Shown here: positions 25,052 through 33,536 of the stretch, one piece after another | Layout of the letters: each line of letters opens with the position of its first letter | Position numbering within the stretch: position 1 is the stretch's first letter | Origin: Microbispora bryophytorum | Lineage (GTDB): Bacteria > Actinomycetota > Actinomycetes > Streptosporangiales > Streptosporangiaceae | Direction: 5' to 3' | Assembly: GCF_006874465.1 (NCBI RefSeq) | Contig: NZ_VIRL01000020.1 | Coordinates: 1 to 64,000, forward strand | DNA length: 64,000 bases | Notes under the pieces: generated by a model | Seen by the model: only the letters and a program-made list of their open reading frames with translations | Told to the model about the DNA's origin: nothing | Databases searched by the model: none | Made by a program: the position numbers and the translations under genes

Positions 25052-25895
25052 ACCGATGATCGTCCGCGTCCGCCTCGCCGCCCCGGTGAAGGAGGTGCGC
25101 CACGCGCTGACCGACCCCGCCGCGATGCGGGTGTGGCTGGCCGAGCACGCCGAGGCCGACCTGCCCGGCCGCTACGCGTTCTGGGGCCGCCGCACCCCGG
25201 AGGGCGACGCCCCCCACCAGCGCCCGCTGCACGCCGACGACCACACGCTGCGCTTCGCCTGGCTGCTGGACGGCGTGGAGACGACCACCGAGATCACGCT
25301 GACGGAGGAGTCCCCGGACGCGACCGTCCTGACCCTGTCGCAGAGCCACTTCGACTTCCAGGACGTCATCACCGGAGCGAGCATCCGGGGCGTGCTGCAG
25401 ACCTTCTGGTCGCTGGCGCTGTCCAACCTGGCCGACTACGTCGAGGGACGCGAGATCGGCCCCCAGCCCGACTTCACCTCCGCCGACTTCCGCGGCGAGA
25501 CGGTCATTGACACGCCGGTCGACCAGGTGTTCGACTCCCTGGTCGACTCGGACAAGGCGAGCGACTGGTTCGGATACCCCATCGGCATCGAGCCGCACGT
25601 CGGCGGGCGCTTCGCCATGGGCGGCCTGGACGCCGATCCGCACCCCGCGAAGATCATCGACCTGGTCCCCGGCAAGACCATGTCGGCCGACTGGGGACCG
25701 GGGGGCGTCGTCACCTGGGACCTGGAGGACAGCGGCGGCAAGACCCGCCTGACGTTCGTCCAGAGCGGCTTCGACACCGCCAACCCGCCGTACGCGGCCT
25801 GGACCGGATGGCTCAGCGGCCTGGCCGCGCTGCGCCGTTACCATGAGGCGCCCGGCCGCCACCAGATCTGGCTCCCCGTCGAGCCGGCGGCCTGA
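25044..25895 (+). CDS. Tandem SRPBCC (AHSA1-like) protein, C-terminus possibly shortened
   Basis: A 283-residue protein with two SRPBCC/START-like halves; the second contains TPVDQVFDSLVDSDKASDWFGYP and RLTFVQSGFD. The GTG start overlaps the ArsR stop and follows AGGGAG. The family binds hydrophobic ligands in a deep cavity. The C-terminus ends at RHQIWLPVEPAA, where I recall relatives continuing about a dozen residues past the IWL.VE block. Because the next methyltransferase is missing its N-terminus, a deletion across the junction is suspected. Confidence 0.8.
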   Translation: MSEPMIVRVRLAAPVKEVRHALTDPAAMRVWLAEHAEADLPGRYAFWGRRTPEGDAPHQRPLHADDHTLRFAWLLDGVETTTEITLTEESPDATVLTLSQSHFDFQDVITGASIRGVLQTFWSLALSNLADYVEGREIGPQPDFTSADFRGETVIDTPVDQVFDSLVDSDKASDWFGYPIGIEPHVGGRFAMGGLDADPHPAKIIDLVPGKTMSADWGPGGVVTWDLEDSGGKTRLTFVQSGFDTANPPYAAWTGWLSGLAALRRYHEAPGRHQIWLPVEPAA

Positions 25896-26565
25896 CCCCA
25901 CCCCGCCCGCCCGGGTGCTCGACGTCGGCGGCGGCACCGGAGTGCACGCCGTGTGGCTGGCCGCCGACGGCTACGAGGTCGAACTGCTGGACCCGGTCCC
26001 GCTCCACGTCGAGCGGGCCGGGGCCCTGCCGGGGTTGACCGCGCGGCTGGGCGACGCTCGCGACCTGCCCCTGCCGGACGCGAGCGCCGACGCGGTCCTG
26101 CTGCTGGGCCCGCTCTACCACCTGGCCGACCGCGCCGACCGGGTCGCCGCCCTGGCCGAGGCGCGCCGCGTGGTGCGCCCCGGCGGGCTGGTGGCCGCCG
26201 CCACCATCAACCGCTACGCCGCCGTGCACGACATGGTCCACCTGGGGGTCTACGAGCAGGAGCAACACCGCCTGGCCGCGCGCCAGGCCTTGGAGAACGG
26301 CCGCCTGCTGGGTCCCGGGCCGGGTTTCCCGGCCTACCTGCACGAGCCCGAGGAGGTGCCCGGGGAGTTCGCCGACGCCGGGCTTCCCGGCACCGAGCGC
26401 TACGGCCTGGAGGGCGCCTTCTGGCTGTACGGCGACGTCAACGACTGGCTCGACGACCCCGGACGCCGCAGGCTCATGCTCGACGCCCAGCGCACGCTGG
26501 AACGCGTGCCGTCGCTTCTCGGGGTCAGCGGCCATCTGCTCACCCTCGCCCGCCGTCCCGCGTAG
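25843..26565 (+). CDS. SAM-dependent methyltransferase lacking its usual N-terminal cap
   Basis: A methyltransferase whose SAM motif RVLDVGGGTGVHAVWLA begins almost at once, followed by LLDPVPLHVERA and LLLGPLYHLADRADR. Relatives normally have 35-45 residues before the glycine motif, with a substrate-binding helix. Here the only upstream codons overlap the SRPBCC gene by 53 bases in another frame and give an Arg/Ser-rich stretch unlike the family. A GTG at 25915 would remove even that. The reading frame downstream is intact to 26565. It is either a recently truncated pseudogene or a protein with a new start; activity is doubtful. Confidence 0.65.
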   Translation: MRRPAATRSGSPSSRRPDPTPPARVLDVGGGTGVHAVWLAADGYEVELLDPVPLHVERAGALPGLTARLGDARDLPLPDASADAVLLLGPLYHLADRADRVAALAEARRVVRPGGLVAAATINRYAAVHDMVHLGVYEQEQHRLAARQALENGRLLGPGPGFPAYLHEPEEVPGEFADAGLPGTERYGLEGAFWLYGDVNDWLDDPGRRRLMLDAQRTLERVPSLLGVSGHLLTLARRPA

Positions 26566-26585
26566 GCTCCCGCCTCGGTCAGAGC

Positions 26586-26618
26586 TGGCCGATCGGTCAA
26601 ATGTTGGCCGATCGGTCA
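26586..26618. promoter_or_regulatory. Duplicated TetR operator TGGCCGATCGGTCA
   Basis: TGGCCGATCGGTCA occurs at 26586-26599 and again at 26605-26618, 19 bases apart; each is palindromic at 12 of 14 positions. A TAAGGT at 26621-26626 followed by six bases and the ATG at 26633 looks like a leaderless promoter, so the operators sit on it directly. A partial third half-site CGGTCA is at 26577-26582. Confidence 0.8.
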
Positions 26619-26632
26619 GCTAAGGTGTCCGT

Positions 26633-27181
26633 ATGGCACGTTCCGCAACCACCATGCGCGCGGACATCCTGGACTCGGCCGTGCGGCTGTTCGCCGCCCA
26701 CGGCTTCCGCGGCACCTCCCTGCAGGACATCGCCACGGACGCGGGCTGCTCCAAGGCGTCCTTGCTCTATCACTTCACGAACAAGGACGCGATCTTGACC
26801 GAGCTGCTGGCGCCCGTCGGGCCGGAGTTCGCCGCGCTGGAGGGGCGGCTCGCCGAACTGGACGGCGAGGAGGCCGCCCGTGCCGCCGTCGCCGGACTCG
26901 TCGATCTGTCCCTGCGCTTCCGGCTGCAGGTGAAGATCCTCCTGCAGGACGTCGACGCGCTGATCAACCGGCCGGAACTACCGGACGTGGACGGCATCAC
27001 CGAACGGCTTACGGACGCCCTGTCCGGCGGTTCGGCCGCCCCCCAGGCCCGGGTCTGGGCCTGGATGGCGATGCTGGGGATCATCCTGACCAGCGCCGGC
27101 GAGCTCACGCTCCCCGAGGAGACGCTACGCGCGGAGCTGACCCGCGGCGCGTTGCGGACGCTCGGTCTGCAGACCGACTGA
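26633..27181 (+). CDS. TetR-family repressor of the MMPL exporter
   Basis: A 182-residue TetR regulator with helix-turn-helix TSLQDIATDAGCSKASLLYHFTNKDAIL at about residues 28-55. The tandem operators immediately upstream indicate autorepression. The MMPL gene begins 23 bases after its stop and should be co-transcribed, making this a typical one-operon efflux system induced by the pump's substrate. Confidence 0.92.
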   Translation: MARSATTMRADILDSAVRLFAAHGFRGTSLQDIATDAGCSKASLLYHFTNKDAILTELLAPVGPEFAALEGRLAELDGEEAARAAVAGLVDLSLRFRLQVKILLQDVDALINRPELPDVDGITERLTDALSGGSAAPQARVWAWMAMLGIILTSAGELTLPEETLRAELTRGALRTLGLQTD

Positions 27182-27204
27182 CCTCCCGAAGAAAGAGATC
27201 TGCT

Positions 27205-29367
27205 TTGGCAACCCTGCTGTACCGGCTGGGCCGGTTCTCCTTCCGCCGACGCGGGCGCGTGGCCGCCGTGTGGCTGCTGCTGCTCGTGGTCCTGGGCCTG
27301 GCCGCCGCGGCCTTCCACGGACCGACCGGCGACAAGTTCGCCATGCCCGGCACCGAGTCGCAGCGGGCGCTGGACGCCCTGGCCAAGGAGTTCCCGCAGG
27401 CCAGCGGTGCCACCGGCACCATCGTCGTCGCCGCTGCGCAGGGCCGGAAGCTGGACCCCGCCGCGATCGCGCCGGTGGTCAAGGAGGCCGCCGGCATCCC
27501 CGGCGTCGTCGCCGCCCTCGACCCCTTCACGTCCGGCGCCGTCTCCGCCGACGGCCGCTACGCCCTGGTCCAGGTGCAGTTCGCCAACGCGCTCAAGGAT
27601 GTCACCGAGGCCCAGCGCGAGGCGTACATGAAGGCCGGCTCCTCCGTGACGGGGCTGCGGGTCGAGCACGGCGGTGAGGTGCTGAACGCCGCGCCGGAAG
27701 TGGGCGGGTCCGAAGGAATCGGCGTCGTGATCGCCGCGGTGGTGCTGATCGTCACCTTCGGCTCGCTGGTGGCCGCCGGCATGACCCTGCTGAACGCGCT
27801 GATCGGCGTGGGGGCCGGCATGGGCGGCCTGTTCGCGCTCAGCGGCGTCGTCGAGCTGACCTCCGTCACGCCGGTGCTGGCGCTGATGCTGGGCCTGGCC
27901 GTGGGCATCGACTACTCGCTGTTCATCACCTCCCGCTACCGCCAGTTCCTGGCCGAGGGCGTGGCGCCGGAGGAGGCCGCGGGCCGCGCGGTCGGCACCG
28001 CCGGATCGGCGGTCGTGTTCGCCGGTGCCACCGTGGTCATCGCCCTCGCCGGTCTGTCGGTGGTCGGCATCCCGTTCCTGAGCGTGATGGGCCTGGCCGC
28101 CGCCGGCACCGTGGCCGTCGCCGTGCTGGTCGCCCTCACGCTGCTGCCCGCCTTCCTGTCGTACGCCGGAGCCCGGGTGCTTCCCCGCAAGCAGCGCACC
28201 GGCGAGAGCGCGGGCGCGGGCGGCAGGGGCTTCGGCTACACCTGGGGACGGGTGGTCACCCGGCTGCGCGTGCCGATCCTGCTGGCCGGGGTCCTCGGCC
28301 TCGGCGCGCTCGCGCTGCCGGCCCAGGACCTGCGGCTGGCCCTGCCCGACGCCGGCACCGCCGCTCCCGGCACCCCCGCCCGCGAGGCCTACGACCTGAC
28401 CAGCGAGGGGTTCGGCGAGGGCTTCAACGCCCGCCTGATCGCCGTGGTCTCGGCCGCGGACCCGGCGGCCACGACCGCCGCCGCCGGCGAGGCCGCCAAG
28501 CTGATCCAGCAGACCCCCGGCGTGCTGGCCGTGGCCCCGCCGCAGCCCAACGCCGCGGGCACCACCGCGCTGCTGACCATCATCCCCAAGGCCGGACCCA
28601 CCGCCGCGGCCACCGAGGACGCCGTCCACGCCATCCGCGCCAAGGTCGCCAAGATCGGCGGCGCCGAGATCGCCGTCACCGGCGCGACGGCCGTGGGCAT
28701 CGACGTCTCCGACAAGCTCGCCGACGCCATGCCGGTGTACCTGCTGCTGGTGGTCGGCCTGTCGGTGCTGCTGCTCATGCTCGTCTTCCGCTCGATCCTC
28801 GTGCCGGTCAAGGCGGCGCTGGGCTTCCTGCTCACCGTCGGCTCGACCTTCGGCATCACCGTGGCGATCTTCCAGGAGGGCCACCTGGCCGATCTGCTGG
28901 GCGTGGACGTGCCGGGCCCGCTGGTGAGCTTCCTGCCGATCCTGCTCATCGGCATCCTGTTCGGCCTGGCCATGGACTACGAGGTGTTCCTGGTCTCGCG
29001 GATGCGCGAGGACTACGTGCGCGGTGACGCTCCCCGCCAGGCGACGATCAACGGTATGGGGCACAACGCGCGGGTCGTCACCGCCGCGGCGCTGATCATG
29101 ACGGCCGTGTTCGGCGGGTTCGTGTTCATGAACGACCCGATCATCAAGTCGATGGGCTTCGCGCTGGCCGTCGGCGTGCTCGTCGACGCCTTCGTGGTCC
29201 GCATGACCCTCGTCCCCGCCGTGATGTCCATGCTCGGCCGCGCCGCCTGGTGGCTGCCCCGCGCCCTGGGCCGGGCGCTGCCCGACCTGGACGTCGAGGG
29301 TGAGCGCCTGCGCCACCACCTCACCACCGGCGCCGCCGAATCCCCGGAGCGGGCCGGCGTGATGTGA
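27205..29367 (+). CDS. MMPL-family RND-type membrane exporter
   Basis: A 720-residue exporter with the MMPL layout: an N-terminal helix (GRVAAVWLLLLVVLGLAAAAF), a periplasmic domain, five helices, a central cytosolic turn, then the repeat of the same plan. The proton-relay region LALMLGLAVGIDYSLFITSRYRQ and its counterpart GLAMDYEVFLVSRMREDYVRG are both present. The TTG at 27205 follows GAAAGAG. Actinobacterial MMPL pumps move lipids, siderophores or drugs; the cargo here is unknown, and TetR control suggests a toxic small molecule. Confidence 0.92.
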   Translation: MATLLYRLGRFSFRRRGRVAAVWLLLLVVLGLAAAAFHGPTGDKFAMPGTESQRALDALAKEFPQASGATGTIVVAAAQGRKLDPAAIAPVVKEAAGIPGVVAALDPFTSGAVSADGRYALVQVQFANALKDVTEAQREAYMKAGSSVTGLRVEHGGEVLNAAPEVGGSEGIGVVIAAVVLIVTFGSLVAAGMTLLNALIGVGAGMGGLFALSGVVELTSVTPVLALMLGLAVGIDYSLFITSRYRQFLAEGVAPEEAAGRAVGTAGSAVVFAGATVVIALAGLSVVGIPFLSVMGLAAAGTVAVAVLVALTLLPAFLSYAGARVLPRKQRTGESAGAGGRGFGYTWGRVVTRLRVPILLAGVLGLGALALPAQDLRLALPDAGTAAPGTPAREAYDLTSEGFGEGFNARLIAVVSAADPAATTAAAGEAAKLIQQTPGVLAVAPPQPNAAGTTALLTIIPKAGPTAAATEDAVHAIRAKVAKIGGAEIAVTGATAVGIDVSDKLADAMPVYLLLVVGLSVLLLMLVFRSILVPVKAALGFLLTVGSTFGITVAIFQEGHLADLLGVDVPGPLVSFLPILLIGILFGLAMDYEVFLVSRMREDYVRGDAPRQATINGMGHNARVVTAAALIMTAVFGGFVFMNDPIIKSMGFALAVGVLVDAFVVRMTLVPAVMSMLGRAAWWLPRALGRALPDLDVEGERLRHHLTTGAAESPERAGVM

Positions 29368-29378
29368 CCCGGGGCCGG

Positions 29379-29400
29379 AGGTCCCGCTCCGGCGGGACCT
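29379..29400 (+). terminator. Hairpin after the MMPL gene
   Basis: AGGTCCCGC-TCCG-GCGGGACCT forms a perfect 9-base-pair stem with a four-base loop 12 bases after the MMPL stop. There is no U-run, as is usual in actinobacteria. Confidence 0.65.
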
Positions 29401-29461
29401 TCGGCGCTCGCACGCCCCGGTGGGGAGCGGTCTGATGGAAGGACCGGAGAAGGAGGGCCTC

Positions 29462-30322
29462 ATGATCGTCGTGGGTGTCGACGGCTCGGACGCCGGCATG
29501 GAGGCCGCCTGCTGGGCGGCCAGGGAGGCCGGCCTGCGCGGCGTCCCCCTGCGCATCGCCAACGCCATCCCCGCCTGGGCGTGCTCGACCGCGCAGCAGG
29601 GTGCGTACACGAAGGTCGCGGCGTGGATGCGCGACGGCGCCGCGGCCGTGCTCGGCGCCGCCACCGAGCGGGTTCTCGCGCAGGCCCCCCGGGTGCCGGT
29701 CGACACCGCGATCCTGGCCGGCGACCCGCGCCCGGCGCTCGTCGAGGCGGCGGTGGACGCCGATCTCCTGGTGGTCGGCAACCACGGGCTCGGCGGCTTC
29801 CGCGGCCTGATGCTCGGCTCGGTCGCCTACGGCGTGGCCGGTCACGCCCCGTGCGACGTGGTCGTCGTGCGGGAGGTGCCCTCGGCGCCGCGCCCGGAGA
29901 TCGTGGTGGGCATCGACGGATCGCCCGCCTGCGCCAAGGTACTCGACTTCGCCTTCGCCGAGGCGGCGCTGCGCGGGACGACCCTGCGCGTGGTGCACGC
30001 CTACAGTTCCCTGAATGCGGGCGGCGGCCTGGCGCCGCTCCCCGACGACTTCGACGACGAGAAGGCCGAGGTGCGGATGGTCAGGGAGGCTCTCGCCGGG
30101 CGGCGCGAGCGCTATCCCGACGTCAAGATCGTCGAGGAGGTCGTCCGGGGTCACCCGGTGGACGTGCTGGGGCAGGCGTCGGCGAACGCCGACCTGCTCG
30201 TCATCGGCTCCCAGGGGGCCGGCGAGTTCCGCGGCCTGGTCTTCGGATCGGTCTGCCAGGCCATGCTCCAGCACGCGACGTGCCCCATGGTCGTCGTACG
30301 CGTGCCGGCGCCGCCGGGCTGA
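29462..30322 (+). CDS. Tandem universal stress protein (two Usp domains)
   Basis: A 286-residue protein made of two Usp domains, each ending in the ATP-binding pattern: GNHGLGGFRGLMLGSV near residue 107 and GSQGAGEFRGLVFGSV near residue 250. The ATG at 29462 is chosen because AAGGAGG lies five bases upstream; an in-frame ATG at 29435 has no such site. A related tandem Usp lies at 62854. Such proteins are often induced in hypoxia or dormancy. Confidence 0.93.
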   Translation: MIVVGVDGSDAGMEAACWAAREAGLRGVPLRIANAIPAWACSTAQQGAYTKVAAWMRDGAAAVLGAATERVLAQAPRVPVDTAILAGDPRPALVEAAVDADLLVVGNHGLGGFRGLMLGSVAYGVAGHAPCDVVVVREVPSAPRPEIVVGIDGSPACAKVLDFAFAEAALRGTTLRVVHAYSSLNAGGGLAPLPDDFDDEKAEVRMVREALAGRRERYPDVKIVEEVVRGHPVDVLGQASANADLLVIGSQGAGEFRGLVFGSVCQAMLQHATCPMVVVRVPAPPG

Positions 30323-30384
30323 GCAGCCCGGATCGAGCAGTCAGCCCGGATCGAACAGCCCGGAAGATCAGTCCGGACACGCGG

Positions 30385-30429
30385 AACGCCCCCGGCGGCC
30401 GGAATTTCCTTCCGGCCGCCGGGGGCGTT
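30385..30429. terminator. Strong bidirectional hairpin between the Usp and rbpA genes
   Basis: A perfect 20-base-pair stem, left arm AACGCCCCCGGCGGCCGGAA and its complement at 30410-30429, with a five-base loop. It is placed between two convergent genes and ends nine bases before the rbpA stop. Confidence 0.9.
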
Positions 30430-30438
30430 GCCGACGTC

Positions 30439-30783
30439 CTACGCGCTCCTGCGCCGCTGCTCGCGCAGAATGGCGAGGCGCTCGTTCAGCACCTCTTCGA
30501 GGTCCTCGATCGAGCGACGCTCCAGCAGCATGTCCCAGTGGGTCCGCGGGGGCTTCGCCTTCTTCTGCTGGGGCTGCTCCGCGTCCACCCGCAACGCCGG
30601 GCTGCCGCAGTGACGGCACTCCCAGGTCGTGGGAATCTCGGCCTCGACGGCGAGCGGGACGGTGGTGAGATGGCCCTTGGGACACGTGTAGGACACCTCC
30701 TGGCGCGGGGCCAGATCGGTGTTGCGGTCGTTCTCGTAGCTGGTCGCGCCGAGCCGGGTACCGCGAAGTGCACGCTCGCCCAT
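30439..30783 (-). CDS. RNA polymerase-binding protein RbpA
   Basis: A 114-residue RbpA, the actinobacterial protein that binds core polymerase and the principal sigma factor and stabilises the open complex. The zinc-ribbon-like core (VSYTCPKGHLTTVPL and WECRHCG), the basic linker (KKAKPPRTHWDMLLERRS) and the sigma-interaction helix LEEVLNERLAILRE are all seen. The ATG at 30783 follows AGGAGG and gives the usual length. A SigR-type promoter lies about 55 bases upstream. Confidence 0.97.
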   Translation of the reverse strand: MGERALRGTRLGATSYENDRNTDLAPRQEVSYTCPKGHLTTVPLAVEAEIPTTWECRHCGSPALRVDAEQPQQKKAKPPRTHWDMLLERRSIEDLEEVLNERLAILREQRRRSA

Positions 30784-30838
30784 GTCTTTAAGCCTCCTGA
30801 GGTCCCCGCCTTCGAGGGGTTCGTTCGCCACCGCGTAC

Positions 30839-30865
30839 AACGCCTGATACCGTGTGTGGATTCCC
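30839..30865 (-). promoter_or_regulatory. SigR-type promoter of rbpA (GGGAAT-N18-GTT)
   Basis: On the minus strand GGGAAT (30865-30860), exactly 18 bases, then GTT (30841-30839) matches the thiol-stress sigma R consensus. In Streptomyces coelicolor rbpA is a known SigR target, which supports the call. Confidence 0.85.
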
Positions 30866-30908
30866 AGCCGAGACCTGATCCAATCGCGCTTTTTCCGTCC
30901 CACTGGTC

Positions 30909-32258
30909 TCAGATGTGGTCGGGCACCTCGTTCCCCGCCTCACGGATGGCCTGAGGCAGGTTGACAACGGTGAGCAGTACGAACCCGATGACGAAGAACA
31001 CGATCAGCGAGACGATCGCGGTGCGGTAGCTGTCGGTGAGCTGGAGCGCCAGCGTGAGCACCAGCGAGCCGAGGAACGCCGAGCCCTTGTCGCTGATCTG
31101 GTAGAGGCTGAAATACTCCGCCTCCCGGCCGGGTGGGATCACCAAAGAGTACAGCGAGCGCGACAGCGCCTGCGTGCCACCCATGACGATCGCGATGGCG
31201 AAGGCGATCGCGTAGAACTGGACCGCCGCTCCCTTCTGCAGGAAGTAGGCCACCGCCACCACCACCGTCCACACGACCAGGCTGGCCAGGACCGTGCGCT
31301 TGGTCCCGATCCTGGCCGCGATCCACGCGAGCCCGAGCGCGCCGCCGACGGCGATGAACTGCACCATGAGGATCGCCCCGATCTGGTGCGTCTGACTGAG
31401 CCCCAGCTCCTGGTCGGCGTACGTCGCGGAGAACCCGATCACCGTCTGCACGCCGTCGTTGTAGATCAGGTAGGCCGCGAGGAACAGCAGCGTGCGGGGA
31501 TAGCGCCGCAGGTCCATGAGGGTCCGGCCGAGCTGGCGGACGCTGCCGGCCGCGACCCGGGCGGCGGTCGCCTCGTGGACCGGCACCCGCCGGTTGCGCA
31601 GGCGCAGCATCGGGATCAGGGTGAACGCGCCCCACCACAGGCCGGCCGACGCCAGGCTCACGCGGACCGCCAGGCCCTCCTCGACCGCGCCGGACAGGTA
31701 GAGCACCAGGTTGAGCGCGAGCAGCAGGCCGCCGCCGAGGTAGCCGAAGCCCCAGCCCCTGCTGGAGATCGCGTCGCGTTCCTCCGCGCCGGAGATCTGC
31801 GGCAGGAAGGAGTCGTAGACCACGCGCGCCGAGCCGAAGGTCACGTTGGCGACCAGGAACAGCACGCCGCCGAGCAGGTAGCCGCCGCCGGAGACGAGGT
31901 AGAAGCCGAGCGTGGCCGCCGCGCCCACATAGGCGAAGGCCCCCAGGATCTGCTTCTTGCGGCCGGTGTGGTCGGCCAGGGCGCCGACGATCGGCATGAT
32001 CACGATCTGCAGCAGCACCGAGATCGTCACCAGTGCCGTGAAGTACGCCTTCGGCCGCAGGTCGAGGCCCAGGAACGCGACGAAGCCGTCCTCGCCGCCC
32101 GCCGCCGTCGTGGCGACCGAGGTCAGGTACGGCCCGAGGAAGACGGTCAGGACGGTCGTCTGGAACGCCGAGTCCGCCCAGTCGTACCAGTACCAGCCGC
32201 GTTGCTCGCGCCGCCGGGCGCCGGGGATCTCCTCCTGAACGACCTGGGGAGCGGTCAT
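30909..32258 (-). CDS. MFS transporter, Atg22/UMF1 family
   Basis: A 449-residue transporter with 12 hydrophobic segments. The N-terminal RGWYWYDWADSAFQTTVLT is the signature of the Atg22 (vacuole effluxer-like, UMF1) branch, and ALADHTGRKKQILG is the MFS loop between helices 2 and 3. Bacterial members are common but their substrates are not known. Start follows GAGGAGAG. Followed downstream by rbpA in the same direction, 125 bases away. Confidence 0.92.
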   Translation of the reverse strand: MTAPQVVQEEIPGARRREQRGWYWYDWADSAFQTTVLTVFLGPYLTSVATTAAGGEDGFVAFLGLDLRPKAYFTALVTISVLLQIVIMPIVGALADHTGRKKQILGAFAYVGAAATLGFYLVSGGGYLLGGVLFLVANVTFGSARVVYDSFLPQISGAEERDAISSRGWGFGYLGGGLLLALNLVLYLSGAVEEGLAVRVSLASAGLWWGAFTLIPMLRLRNRRVPVHEATAARVAAGSVRQLGRTLMDLRRYPRTLLFLAAYLIYNDGVQTVIGFSATYADQELGLSQTHQIGAILMVQFIAVGGALGLAWIAARIGTKRTVLASLVVWTVVVAVAYFLQKGAAVQFYAIAFAIAIVMGGTQALSRSLYSLVIPPGREAEYFSLYQISDKGSAFLGSLVLTLALQLTDSYRTAIVSLIVFFVIGFVLLTVVNLPQAIREAGNEVPDHI

Positions 32259-32375
32259 GGTCTCTCCTCACGGGGGTGGAGCGTCGCCGGGGGCCCGGGG
32301 CTCGCAGGGGTTCGGCGGGGGCAGAGGCTCAGCGGCTTCGGCGGGGCGTTCCCGGCCGGGCGTGACGGTCCGGAG

Positions 32376-33173
32376 TCACGGCTCGGCCGGGCGGGGGTGC
32401 CACTGCCCGCGTGACTTGAGCACGTCGCGCAGGCCGCTGATGTTGTCCGTCATGATCCCGTCGACGCCGAGATCGAGCAGATGCGCCATCGTCACCGGGT
32501 CGTTCACCGTCCACACGTGCACCTGCATGCCGATCGCGTGCGCGGTCCGCACGAGGGCGCGGGTGGTCACCCGCAGGCCACGGAACCCGATCGGCGCCTG
32601 CGCGCACGGCACTCCCGACCGGGCCAGCCCGGACAGCAGCCTGCCGTACCCGCCTCCCATCGCCGCCGTGCGCAGGGCGGCCAGGCCGCGCGGGCCGAGC
32701 GAGAAGCAGACCTCCCGGTCGATCGCGCGCCGGGCGCGCGCCAGCCGCGCGTCGGAGAAGGAGGTCAGGCACACGCGGTCGTAGGCGCGGGTGCGGCGGA
32801 TCGCCCGGGCCAGCGGCGCGATGGCGGCGCTCTCCTTGACGTCGATGTTGAGCCGCACGTCCGGCCAGGCGCCGAGCAGGTCCTCCATCAGCGGGATCTC
32901 GTGCCGGCCGCCGATCCTGGCGCTGCGCACCTCGCGGTAGGGCAGCCGTGAGATGCGGCCGGTGCGGTCGGTGACGCGGTCGAGAGTGTGGTCGTGGAAC
33001 GCGAGCAGGACGCCGTCGGCGGTCGCGTGCGCGTCGGTCTCCAGATAGGTGTAACCGAGCTCGACCGCCCGGGAGAAGGCGGCCATGGTGTTCTCGCGAG
33101 CCTCCGCCGCCCCGCCTCGATGCGCGAAGGCGAGCGGTCCGGGATGGTCGAGGAACGCGAAACGGCGATGCAC
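32376..33173 (-). CDS. Glycerophosphodiester phosphodiesterase (GDPD)
   Basis: A 265-residue TIM-barrel phosphodiesterase that hydrolyses glycerophosphodiesters to glycerol-3-phosphate and alcohol. Catalytic motifs: LAFAHRGG...ARENT, YLETDAHATADGVLLAFHDHTLDR, and VDGIMTDN near the end. No signal peptide, so cytoplasmic. I place the start at the GTG at 33173 because a -10-like CATACT ends six bases before it, implying a leaderless transcript; a TTG at 33200 would lie across that promoter. Confidence 0.9.
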   Translation of the reverse strand: MHRRFAFLDHPGPLAFAHRGGAAEARENTMAAFSRAVELGYTYLETDAHATADGVLLAFHDHTLDRVTDRTGRISRLPYREVRSARIGGRHEIPLMEDLLGAWPDVRLNIDVKESAAIAPLARAIRRTRAYDRVCLTSFSDARLARARRAIDREVCFSLGPRGLAALRTAAMGGGYGRLLSGLARSGVPCAQAPIGFRGLRVTTRALVRTAHAIGMQVHVWTVNDPVTMAHLLDLGVDGIMTDNISGLRDVLKSRGQWHPRPAEP

Positions 33174-33179
33174 GAGAGG

Positions 33180-33208
33180 AGTATGCCGGGTTCCGGCCAA
33201 ACAGTCAG
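33180..33208 (-). promoter_or_regulatory. Leaderless promoter of the GDPD gene
   Basis: On the minus strand CTGACT (33208-33203), a 17-base spacer and CATACT (33185-33180) precede the GTG start at 33173 by six bases. No ribosome site is present, consistent with leaderless translation. Confidence 0.55.
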
Positions 33209-33230
33209 CGCACCAAGATGAACATTTGCG

Positions 33231-33536
33231 TCACAAGAGTCCCTTGTCATCCATGTCCGACGCTCCTTGTCCGGTCCGGTCGCGCGCCACGAGGCCGGCC
33301 AGGTGGGCGGCGATGTCGTCGATCGTGGGGTGATCCCAGGCCAGGGTCGGCTCGACCAGGAGGCCGACGGCCTCCTCCACGTCGACGCACAGACTGAGCG
33401 CGTGGATCGAGTCCAGGCCGTAGGAGCGGAGCTTGACCGACGGGTCGATCTCCGCGGGTGGCCGCCCGACATAGACGGCCACCCGCTCGATCAGCCATCG
33501 GCGCAGGTCGTCGTGGGGCCCGGGGGCGGTGTTCAT
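33231..33536 (-). CDS. Acyl carrier protein of the FAAL operon
   Basis: A 101-residue carrier protein. The phosphopantetheine attachment serine lies in SYGLDSIHAL, followed by the conserved WDHPTIDDIAAHLA. The ATG overlaps the stop of the fatty acyl-AMP ligase gene (ATGA), so it is the natural acceptor for the acyl-adenylate. It is the last gene of the three-gene operon. Confidence 0.92.
   Translation of the reverse strand: MNTAPGPHDDLRRWLIERVAVYVGRPPAEIDPSVKLRSYGLDSIHALSLCVDVEEAVGLLVEPTLAWDHPTIDDIAAHLAGLVARDRTGQGASDMDDKGLL

Noticed and set aside
26770-29781. Minus-strand open frame of about 1000 codons opposite the TetR and MMPL genes
   Set aside because: It is the antisense of clearly coding genes in GC-rich DNA; its His/Arg/Gln-rich text has no domain.
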